NCBI GenBank assembly: GCA_017477005.1
Contig: JAFUXY010000433.1
Location: 1-7,455 of the forward strand
DNA from: Lachnospiraceae bacterium
GTDB lineage: Bacteria; Bacillota; Clostridia; Lachnospirales; Lachnospiraceae
Reading direction: 5' to 3'
DNA length: 7,455 nt
Position numbers and translations under genes: made by a program. Of this stretch, positions 1 through 5,447 are shown one piece after another (the first letter of the stretch is position 1; the number at the start of each line of letters is the position of its first letter). Below the pieces are notes generated by a model, which saw only the letters and a list, made by a program, of their open reading frames with translations, was not told where the DNA came from and searched no databases.

Positions 1-126
1 CGCGATGAATCATTGGTTGCCTCCATCCGCAATCTTATGGATACAATGAAATGGTCTTCGCAGGAAGCAATGAAGGCTCTCAAAGTCCCGGCGAAAGACC
101 AAAAAAGATATGCTGCGATGCTATAA
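1..126 (+). CDS. C-terminal end of a probable Rpn/PD-(D/E)XK nuclease-family transposase (partial at window edge)
   Basis: Frame 1 is open from the first base to TAA at 124-126 and gives 41 residues. The tail has the pattern of a short amphipathic region (SIRNLMDTMKWSSQEAMKAL) followed by a KVP..DQKRY..ML ending. From memory this resembles the C-terminal tail of PD-(D/E)XK 'recombination-promoting nuclease' (Rpn) transposases, which are abundant in Lachnospiraceae and usually end in an 'S.EEAM..L.IP..E..KY' type helix pair. The catalytic domain would lie left of the window, so function cannot be verified here. The 3' end overlaps, antisense, the stop of a Uma2-like fragment, suggesting that debris was joined at this point. 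The reading frame is well supported, the family call only moderately. Confidence 0.55.
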   Translation, partial: RDESLVASIRNLMDTMKWSSQEAMKALKVPAKDQKRYAAML

Positions 127-201
127 AATCGCAGAAAATTCGGAGGATTCGGATACAATCTCGATAACCAGATCCGGGGCACTATAGCAGCCCTTTCCAT
201 C
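121..201 (-). pseudogene. Fragment of a Uma2-family (DUF820) PD-(D/E)XK nuclease
   Basis: On the minus strand, between an in-frame TGA (204-202) and TAG (123-121), the translation reads DGKGCYSAPDLVIEIVSESS over positions 201-142, followed by unrelated residues. The core APDLVIEIVS matches the hallmark PDLVIEVLSPS motif of Uma2-family endonuclease-like proteins, including the Asp and Glu of the PD-(D/E)XK active site. The 'D..GC..APD' lead-in is also typical. About 180 residues would normally flank this; neither the N-terminal helix-strand region nor the tail (usually RRMDY..K) is recognisable in any frame. This is therefore a relic, not a working gene. Its presence marks the left edge of the window as mobile-element debris. 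Confidence 0.6.
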
Positions 202-488
202 TCAAAGCATCCCGTTGCTGCCATTAAATGGCCAGTGCGAGCTTTATCGCTGAGGGCAACCAAACCAACTGCGATTTGTCAACAGCGGAATAATCTAAAG
301 CGAACATTCACGCAGTGTTGAATACAAAGCCTTGTGGGAAGTTTGAGTAATATAAAGCTTGTGCTTGACTACTCCGCATTACACTTATTGTGATTGTAAA
401 TAAAATACTACACGCTGTTAGGAGGCGTATTTCTTGAAAACATCCAAACGATTGCTGGCACTTTAGAAATCGATACAAAAAATTGTTT
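202..488. other. Intergenic stretch with decayed gene remains
   Basis: I find no credible complete gene here. On plus there is a possible promoter (TTGACT at 365-370, weak -10 candidates 15-18 bases on). It is followed by a strong ribosome binding site AGGAGG (420-425) and a TTG-initiated reading frame at 434-466 that stops after ten codons (MKTSKRLLAL). Those ten residues look like the start of a signal peptide, so this may be the 5' stub of a lost secreted protein. The 89-aa minus-strand frame over 308-577 has no ribosome binding site and no recognisable content. Confidence 0.4.
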
Positions 489-525
489 ATGGAGCATATG
501 ACAAAAACTGAATTATTTTTGAAAA

Positions 526-900
526 TTGATTTCTGCGAATTGGCAAATGCAGAATAATTATCTTGATCGTTTGACAAATTTTATATATAAAGCCGATTCT
601 TTAGATGATTGTCTTATTAAAATTAAAAGGACTGGTGTAAATAAAGAATATGCCTTACATCGATGGTACTATGCAAAACAAACTCAGCAAAAAAGAAAAC
701 AATTGCTAAACCGCTTATACGTTGTATGCGACGCACCTACTGCTCAAGAAAAGTTGGCTATGAAAAGCAATTTTAACCTAATGCGAGTTCGTATTTCCAC
801 ATATATGAAAACTCTAAAGGAAGTAGGATTTAACGAAATCACTATCTCGGATTCCAATAGGTACTATCGTCTTAAAAGTAATATAATACACTTGAATTAG
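526..900 (+). CDS. Hypothetical basic protein, possible shortened restriction endonuclease next to the methyltransferase
   Basis: The frame gives 124 residues, rich in Lys, Arg, Asn and Tyr, with AT-rich codon use like the neighbouring methyltransferase. No signal peptide or membrane segment is visible. Residues 31-48 (IKIKRTGVNKEYALHRWY) and the C-terminal half (Q.KRKQLLNRLYVVCDA..., then ISTYMKTLKEVGFNEITI) resemble, from memory, the N-terminal 'hRWYN' region and the C-terminal 'NRLF.V...LKR.F..I...I..FL' region of a family of restriction-enzyme-like proteins. The catalytic middle seems to be missing. The start is uncertain: TTG at 526 and ATG at 547 both lack a good ribosome binding site. 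A different frame beginning ATG at 498 (MTKTELFLKIDFCELANA, with GGAG at 491-494) stops at 555-557 just where this frame becomes plausible, suggesting a frameshift. It is convergent with the methyltransferase (43-bp gap). Function is inference. Confidence 0.5.
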   Translation: MISANWQMQNNYLDRLTNFIYKADSLDDCLIKIKRTGVNKEYALHRWYYAKQTQQKRKQLLNRLYVVCDAPTAQEKLAMKSNFNLMRVRISTYMKTLKEVGFNEITISDSNRYYRLKSNIIHLN

Positions 901-943
901 AGGTGCTTATTGTATCTTTCTTGTCTCTACGGACTCCATCAAT

Positions 944-1945
944 TTATCCCTTTACAAGACAATGCAAGTATTCTGTAGTTGAATTAGCTGCAATATTCCT
1001 GTTTTCGTCCTTATCCGCCTTGAATCTCCTGTATTCTTTGGTATAAAAAGAATATTGACCGTAATGAGACATGATTTCTTTAATTGCATCAAGGCTCATT
1101 AATCCCTCGTTATTATAGCTAAGGAAAATATACTTAAATCTTGCATTTTTTATCAAATCATCAAACGCTTCCGAAACTGTCCTTTTGGAACAAAACTTAC
1201 TTTTCTGTTCAGAAGAATCTCTTAGTCCCGTCACTCCGGTCAATTCCGGACGATCATATCTTGAAATAGTCTCCAAAACGTGATAATTAGTGCAATACTG
1301 TCTTGCGTTATATGGAGGATCTAAATATAAAACATCTCCAGTTATTTTTTTAACAAGTTCATTTATATCCTCATTGAATACCTCTCCCCTTTCCCCCTCT
1401 ATTACTGGAAGAAGTTCGAGAACAAATTTTTTTTGCGCTGATTTTTTAACGTGTTTTAAGAATGCTCCATAAACCGAAGCCGTATTTGCATACTTATCAA
1501 TAGAATTGATTAAGCTCGCAAGATAGTAATAATATGTCCCTTCATCTATTTCACTATTTTTTCTTAGCCTTTCCAATTCTTCTCGTATTGCATCACATAA
1601 CATCCCATTCTCATCGGTGAAATAGTTCCTTCCGGAACCAGATCCACTACAATAATTGAAATACACAAATCCCTTTTCAGGTTGCAGCGAGTTAAGATGT
1701 CCAAGAAGACTATCATCCATTTCTGGAACATTTTCAATCAAATGTTTATTCAGACTATAGCTGTAATGCTGAATATCATTAGCAATAACCTTACATCCTT
1801 TGGACTTAAAAATTTGACCGACTACCCCTGTACCCGCAAACAAATCACCAAACACATAGGAATCTCCATCTTTATATCCAGTAACATCCTCCATTGTTTC
1901 CTGCAAAAAATCCAGTAGAGAATACTTTGATCCGATGTAGTTCAT
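944..1945 (-). CDS. D12-class DNA adenine N6-methyltransferase (Dam/type II modification-like)
   Basis: Transfers a methyl group from S-adenosylmethionine to the N6 of adenine in a specific DNA site, for self-protection or marking in the cytoplasm. The sequence opens with NYIGSKYSLLDFL (residues 2-14), the characteristic start of D12-class enzymes (COG3392-like). The AdoMet-binding motif I is DLFAGTG at 34-40, and the catalytic motif IV is DPPY at 209-212 inside DVLYLDPPYNARQY. SYNNEGL at 276-282 fits the conserved C-terminal strand. The length of 333 residues is near full length for the class. Start at ATG 1945 is supported by AAAGGA five bases upstream. Codon use is AT-rich compared with the T7SS genes to the right, consistent with horizontal acquisition. 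No intact cognate endonuclease is visible; the convergent neighbour may be its remnant. The recognition site cannot be read from sequence alone. Confidence 0.92.
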   Translation of the reverse strand: MNYIGSKYSLLDFLQETMEDVTGYKDGDSYVFGDLFAGTGVVGQIFKSKGCKVIANDIQHYSYSLNKHLIENVPEMDDSLLGHLNSLQPEKGFVYFNYCSGSGSGRNYFTDENGMLCDAIREELERLRKNSEIDEGTYYYYLASLINSIDKYANTASVYGAFLKHVKKSAQKKFVLELLPVIEGERGEVFNEDINELVKKITGDVLYLDPPYNARQYCTNYHVLETISRYDRPELTGVTGLRDSSEQKSKFCSKRTVSEAFDDLIKNARFKYIFLSYNNEGLMSLDAIKEIMSHYGQYSFYTKEYRRFKADKDENRNIAANSTTEYLHCLVKG

Positions 1946-1965
1946 CTTTTTCCTTTCGTCTTTAA

Positions 1966-2109
1966 TTATTTGTCATTTTCCATATGAAGTAATAAAGGCT
2001 CCTGTTCCACAGCAAACATAATCGGCACATCTGCCATCCCTATCAGCATAGCCGCTATCAAAAAAAACAAACCCACACTCTTGCCAAACTCTTTTTTTAT
2101 TCTGCTCAT
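1966..2109 (-). CDS. Small ORF (47 aa), single hydrophobic segment or stranded signal peptide
   Basis: ATG at 2109 is preceded by GGGGGAAG about six bases upstream, and the frame runs to TAA at 1968-1966. The product starts MSRIKKEFGKSVGLFFLIAA: a basic head (R3, K5, K6, K10) followed by a hydrophobic core at residues 12-33, then an acidic short tail EQEPLLLHMENDK. That is the layout of a signal peptide or of a one-pass small membrane protein. It ends 20 bp before the methyltransferase start, so the two could be co-transcribed. Its 5' side begins 24 bp from the edge of the repeat element at 2133-2247. Two readings are possible: a genuine small membrane peptide, or the 5' end of a larger secreted protein whose body was replaced by the methyltransferase patch. 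I recognise no homologue. Confidence 0.45.
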   Translation of the reverse strand: MSRIKKEFGKSVGLFFLIAAMLIGMADVPIMFAVEQEPLLLHMENDK

Positions 2110-2132
2110 AATTCTTCCCCCTTATCTCGTTC

Positions 2133-2247
2133 TAAGGAAACGCTGATTAAAGCGTTTCCTTTGCAGCAAATCGCAGCACGAAGTGCATTCCTATGCGATT
2201 TGTGTGCATGGTTTTTGTGGAAATACGATTAAATCAGTGGTTCCTTA
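2133..2247. repeat. 115-bp MITE-like element (or relic IS) with imperfect terminal inverted repeats and internal hairpins
   Basis: The left end begins TAAGGAAACGCTGATT (2133-2148). The right end read inward on the minus strand begins TAAGGAACCACTGATT (2247-2232). Over 21 bases the ends agree at 17. The left end also folds on itself: AAGGAAACGCT (2134-2144) and AGCGTTTCCTT (2151-2161) form a perfect 11-bp stem with a 6-base loop. A second stem, CAAATCGCA (2167-2175) with TGCGATTTG (2194-2202), encloses a small GCAC-GAA-GTGC hairpin (2176-2186). No transposase is encoded. A TA at both outer edges could be a target duplication, but no longer duplication is visible. The right end lies inside the TPR-like gene and supplies its stop codon. 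Confidence 0.65.
2134..2161. terminator. Perfect 11-bp hairpin, possible bidirectional terminator
   Basis: Stem AAGGAAACGCT/AGCGTTTCCTT with loop GATTAA. It sits between the TPR-like gene and the small ORF, so it could stop or reduce read-through from the T7SS side into the methyltransferase. Neither strand has a proper run of T after the stem, so intrinsic termination is doubtful. The hairpin may simply be the structured tip of the repeat element. Confidence 0.3.
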
Positions 2248-2701
2248 ACATTGCTATACAAAACAACACCTGCCAGGCTCCTGTTTTACAATTGACCTCT
2301 ATTCCGGTTGATTCAAGCACACATTCATCCGCTATTTCAGTGCTTTCTTTTGCCTTCTGCAACTTGCCCTTTCCAGCCGATGTGTCCCATCCTTTTAAGA
2401 TCGCTTCGTTAAAATAACATGAGGCCAAAAAAGAATATGTACCTGGCTTCAGTGTTTCGTCAAGATCCCAGCAGTTCTTTTTTATGATACCACGCAAACA
2501 TATTTTAGCCTGTCGATACTCCTTTCTGCTTAAATATATTGATGCCCAATCATATAGCTTATCTGCCATCGATAAAGAATTGTCATTCAAAAACTTCTTT
2601 TTGATTCGATTATTCTCTAACGGCGATTCCCCTGCGGTTTGTGCTGCCATGAACTCCTGATTTACCATGAGCTCTCTCATCCCTTTGGGTATCCCCTCCA
2701 T
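2234..2701 (-). CDS. TPR-like protein of unknown role, truncated at its 3' end by the repeat element
   Basis: Start ATG 2701 is preceded by AGGAGGG five bases upstream, the best ribosome binding site on this side of the window. The 155-aa product has no signal peptide or membrane segment, so it is probably cytoplasmic. Residues 45-75 (MADKLYDWASIYLSRKEYRQAKICLRG, with A53, Y56, A65 and L69) and 86-105 (PGTYSFLASCYFNEAILKGW) have the helix-pair spacing of tetratricopeptide repeats. Residues 107-128 may be a third helix. The last four codons (LRNH) and the TGA lie inside the right inverted repeat of the element at 2133-2247, so the native C-terminus is missing. The gap from the upstream VWA-FHA gene is 128 bp. 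TPR domains bind partner proteins; a link to the FHA protein is only suggested by position. Confidence 0.6.
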   Translation of the reverse strand: MEGIPKGMRELMVNQEFMAAQTAGESPLENNRIKKKFLNDNSLSMADKLYDWASIYLSRKEYRQAKICLRGIIKKNCWDLDETLKPGTYSFLASCYFNEAILKGWDTSAGKGKLQKAKESTEIADECVLESTGIEVNCKTGAWQVLFCIAMLRNH

Positions 2702-2829
2702 ATTGCCCTCCTGTAAAAAAATGATGTCAACCGTGCTTTCCGTTTTCGCTGTAAATATTCATTCGATTCCGTTCTGTTATGAGGATACATTTTGTGACAG
2801 CCTAAACAATATACCTCCCCTACGAGCTT

Positions 2830-4344
2830 TTAGGATACTATTTCAACTTGAAAACGAGCTTTTCCAAGCGACAGAATATCTCCGTGGTGCAACGGAGTCG
2901 CCACCCTCGAATCCACAATCTGGTCGTTGACATAGGTTTTATTTAGCGAATCGAGATCCTTGACAAACAAATCACCCCCGTCATAGATCAGTTGGCAGTG
3001 CCTGCGACCAATCCGATTGTCCCCGGAAACCGAAAAATCCGCTTCCCGGCTGCGCCCCACAATCGCCTCATCCCGCACATAGGCACGGTATTCCTGTCGG
3101 CTTCCATCCAGTCCTTGCAAACAGACCGTCACGCCCAAAGAAGTCACGGGACTGCGGCTTTGCTGCGAAAACAGCACCTCGGTATGATCCGCCATCGCAT
3201 ACAGCTCGTCCTCGTTCCCCAGATAGGCCGTCCCCTCGTGATCAAGAGGATAATCGGAACCTGGTCTCGCAAAATCCATCGTCATTTCATCAAAAGACAG
3301 ATCCTCTACAGGCGTAGAAAACGGCGACTCCTTTTTCTTTTTTGTCACAAAGAACACGATGCCTCCTGCGACCCCTCCGGCCACCAAAAGTCCAAGCACG
3401 ATCCACAGAATCACACCGCCTCCCCCGCCTTGGGAAGAACGGGGAACCCCGCCCCCGGACTCTCTCGTAATCTCGAGCGGAAAGGTCAACAACGCTCCTT
3501 CACCAAACGTCAGCCCGACCACCTCTACCTGTCCGTCCGGCACTTTCCGCGGCAGCTTCACCTCGAAAATCGCCTGCATGGCATCGGCTTCCAATGTTTC
3601 TTTCGCCAGCCTCTCGCTTTTTCCTTTGGAAAGATCAAAATAATCCGCCCCGGTGTCCAAAGAAATCTGCTCCAACCGCTTTCGATCCTGCCCATTGGAT
3701 TTTCCGGCAAACCCAAATGTGTACACTGGAACCCGGCTTTTCAATAGCGCATTTTCGATCAACGTTCCCTGCTTCTTGTAATCATTTTTTTCGATTCCCG
3801 ACGCAAAAAGCAAGATACGGCGGAATCCTCCCTGCTGTACCTTTGAAAGATCCTCGATCGCCTGCGCAAGATTTTGGGACAAAATGACCTTTCCGCTGTC
3901 AAATCGCAGACCGTCTAACAGATGCTTTTGCATCTCCACATCGTCCGAAAACTCAGAAAAATAGGAAAGCTCCTTCCCCACAGAGGCAATTTGAAACCGT
4001 TCACCCGGCCTGTGATTGTCCAACACCTGCTTGATGAAAGCACTTGCTTTTTTCTGTTCTTTTGTCGAAATTGATTTCTGGTTCGCAACCAAAATCAGCG
4101 TTGAAAAAGGTTCGGACTCGTCCAAAGTCCGGCTAGTTGGCTTTGGACAATCCACGTCTCCCAATGCAATGGAAGTCAACTGAGACTCTGGGCCATCCCC
4201 CAACCCTTTCACATATACAAAGAGCCGCCCGTCCCCGCACCATGCACAAGTAGCCCTCGCGTCCCCCTTTGCTTCCGCAAAGAGAGGCACGAAGGCCAGC
4301 AAAACCACCAAAAAAGCTGCCATGCTTTTATGAAGAAATTTCAT
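2830..4344 (-). CDS. Membrane protein: signal peptide, extracellular VWA-like domain, TM helix, cytoplasmic FHA domain
   Basis: 504 residues. Residues 1-25 are a signal peptide (FLHKSMAAFLVVLLAFVPLFAEA). Residues about 80-255 have the alternating strand-helix pattern of a von Willebrand A domain (FSTLILVANQKSIS; GGFRRILLFASGIE; RVPVYTFGFAG; TGADYFDLSKG). The metal-binding DxSxS motif is degraded to ANQKSIS at 87-93, so metal-dependent adhesion is doubtful. A Gly-rich linker (305-310) leads to a membrane helix at 311-334, closed by the stop-transfer KKKK. Residues 405-504 form a forkhead-associated domain: VGRS (429-432), GRRH (446-449, usually SRxH), LNKT (467-470, usually NGT). FHA domains bind phosphothreonine, so a Ser/Thr kinase partner is expected but not in view. 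The ATG has AGGAAGG upstream. It lies 27 bp after the CAP gene, so co-transcription is likely. It might link wall events to cytoplasmic signalling; that is inference. Confidence 0.88.
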   Translation of the reverse strand: MKFLHKSMAAFLVVLLAFVPLFAEAKGDARATCAWCGDGRLFVYVKGLGDGPESQLTSIALGDVDCPKPTSRTLDESEPFSTLILVANQKSISTKEQKKASAFIKQVLDNHRPGERFQIASVGKELSYFSEFSDDVEMQKHLLDGLRFDSGKVILSQNLAQAIEDLSKVQQGGFRRILLFASGIEKNDYKKQGTLIENALLKSRVPVYTFGFAGKSNGQDRKRLEQISLDTGADYFDLSKGKSERLAKETLEADAMQAIFEVKLPRKVPDGQVEVVGLTFGEGALLTFPLEITRESGGGVPRSSQGGGGGVILWIVLGLLVAGGVAGGIVFFVTKKKKESPFSTPVEDLSFDEMTMDFARPGSDYPLDHEGTAYLGNEDELYAMADHTEVLFSQQSRSPVTSLGVTVCLQGLDGSRQEYRAYVRDEAIVGRSREADFSVSGDNRIGRRHCQLIYDGGDLFVKDLDSLNKTYVNDQIVDSRVATPLHHGDILSLGKARFQVEIVS

Positions 4345-4371
4345 GTCTATCCTTCCTGGAAAAACCGTTCC

Positions 4372-5091
4372 TTAGTCATCATAGTCGTTATCGTCGTCAT
4401 AGTCATCATAATCATCATAACCAGATTCATCATCGTGATCTTCATCGTCGTCATAGTAGTCATACTCATTTTCGTAATAACTATAATCATCATCGTCATC
4501 GTCGTCATAATCATAATAATCATCGTCATCATACGAGCTCGACTCGCTGCCAAACTCCTGAACCCAGTACCGCATGCCGTTCTTTTCAAAACAAGCGATA
4601 CCTACCAGCTCAAAATTTTCACCGAGCATATTCCTCCGATGCCCCTGGCCGCTATAGCCTTGGTTGGTTTCAGACCAACCCTCAAAGGCACCTTTTGCGG
4701 TCTGGAATCCGGCCGCAATATTTTCTCCCATCGCAGAATACTCATTCCCGTACAGAGAAAAGCAGCTTTTCCCGTTCGGACGAGTATGCGAAAAGGATTT
4801 CGACAATTCCTTTGCGCGAGTTTTCGCGATCTCTTCGAGACTGGAATCCCACGACAATGAATCCAGATCGTTGGCCCATACCTTTTTGTTGTTTTCATTT
4901 CGGTACCAGGCGTTGTTTTTTCGCATTTTGTTGATCATCCGAACCATTGATTTGGCCTCTTTTTGATGATAAGCGCTGGCTGCGTCTGCCTGAATCGGCT
5001 GTGCCAGCAGGGACGCTGCCAGCAAAACGCCCGCCGCCCCTGCAAACAGTTTATGAATCCGATTTTGCCCCCATTCTTTTTTTGTTTTCAT
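4372..5091 (-). CDS. Secreted CAP/SCP-domain protein with Asp/Tyr-rich C-terminal tail
   Basis: I start the gene at ATG 5091 (239 aa) because GGAAGG lies about eight bases upstream; upstream in-frame codons at 5133 (GTG) and 5127 (ATG) lack one. Residues 1-38 are a signal peptide: basic head (K2, K4, K5, R11, K14), hydrophobic core FAGAAGVLLAASLLA, and a QADAAS cleavage region. Residues 42-182 form a CAP (SCP/PR-1) domain with SFSHTRPNG (99-107, His102), MGENIAAGF (121-129, Glu123) and GQGHRRNMLG (148-157, His151), followed by the strand MRYWVQEFG. CAP proteins are extracellular; bacterial members have no agreed single activity. Residues 187-239 are low complexity: 29 Asp, 14 Tyr and 4 Glu in 53 positions. 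There is no LPXTG or membrane anchor, so the protein is released or held by charge. It lies 50 bp after the DUF4176 gene and 27 bp before the VWA-FHA gene. Confidence 0.9.
   Translation of the reverse strand: MKTKKEWGQNRIHKLFAGAAGVLLAASLLAQPIQADAASAYHQKEAKSMVRMINKMRKNNAWYRNENNKKVWANDLDSLSWDSSLEEIAKTRAKELSKSFSHTRPNGKSCFSLYGNEYSAMGENIAAGFQTAKGAFEGWSETNQGYSGQGHRRNMLGENFELVGIACFEKNGMRYWVQEFGSESSSYDDDDYYDYDDDDDDDYSYYENEYDYYDDDEDHDDESGYDDYDDYDDDNDYDD
4375..4533 (-). repeat. Imperfect GAY/TAY triplet-repeat tract encoding the Asp/Tyr tail
   Basis: On the minus strand this tract is nearly all GAT/GAC and TAT/TAC codons, so the plus strand shows long runs of ATC, GTC and ATA triplets. Synonymous third positions are mixed, which lowers but does not remove the chance of replication slippage. 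Changes in multiples of three would lengthen or shorten the acidic tail without breaking the gene. The long plus-strand frames rich in Ile/Val or His across this tract are shadows of the repeat. Confidence 0.8.
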
Positions 5092-5141
5092 AATCTCATC
5101 CTTCCCGATGACTCTACGTCCGAACATGACCACGACTTCGT

Positions 5142-5420
5142 TTATTTCTGATTGTAATATTCTTCCAAACGATCTATGAAAGCAGCCCTCTCCTCATTCT
5201 CAAATCCACGGAAAAAAACTTGATCTATCATATCATGGTTGAAGAAAAATTGCGTTCCATCGCCCATATTTCCTTCCGGATACACTACACCAAGGTAATC
5301 GTATTCCACGCCGTCTGATTTATCTTCCTGTTTTACTCCATAAATCATAGCCTTTTTGGTAGCCTCTTTCAAAAGAACTACCGAACCAATTGGTAATAAT
5401 TCCCTCACATTGTTTTTCAT
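5142..5420 (-). CDS. DUF4176-family protein, T7SSb/LXG-associated accessory factor
   Basis: 92 residues with no signal or membrane segment. LLPIGSVVLLKEATKKAMIYG (residues 8-28) and YDYLGVVYPEGN (40-51) are the hallmark strands of DUF4176, a small cytoplasmic family that recurs beside LXG and other T7SSb effector genes. Members are thought to help load or target effectors; the biochemical role is not established in the sequence itself. The C-terminal third (FFNHDMIDQVFFRGFENEERAAF) is amphipathic helix. Start ATG 5420 has GGGAG seven bases upstream. It follows the candidate effector by 27 bp, which suggests a chaperone/targeting partner, or less likely an immunity protein, for that effector. 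Confidence 0.85.
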   Translation of the reverse strand: MKNNVRELLPIGSVVLLKEATKKAMIYGVKQEDKSDGVEYDYLGVVYPEGNMGDGTQFFFNHDMIDQVFFRGFENEERAAFIDRLEEYYNQK

Positions 5421-5447
5421 GATATTCTCCCTTTTCTGCTAAAAATT

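Noticed and set aside
308..577. Minus-strand 89-aa frame
   Set aside because: No ribosome binding site, odd composition, and overlaps the better-supported plus-strand frame; no recognisable domain.
2677..2790. 37-codon minus-strand ORF overlapping the start of the TPR-like gene
   Set aside because: No ribosome binding site; the TPR start at 2701 with AGGAGGG is far better supported.
2992..3747. 251-aa plus-strand frame (and overlapping plus frames at 3359-3643 and 3594-3887)
   Set aside because: Antisense to the VWA-FHA gene, whose protein has clear domains; Arg/His/Pro-rich shadow translation.
4347..4589. Met/Thr-rich 80-aa minus frame
   Set aside because: A second frame of the same triplet repeat; no independent evidence.
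4330..4860. Plus-strand frame with a long Ile/Val run resembling a membrane helix, and the His-rich frame at 4269-4934
   Set aside because: Both are shadows of the GAY/TAY repeat that encodes the Asp/Tyr tail of the CAP protein.
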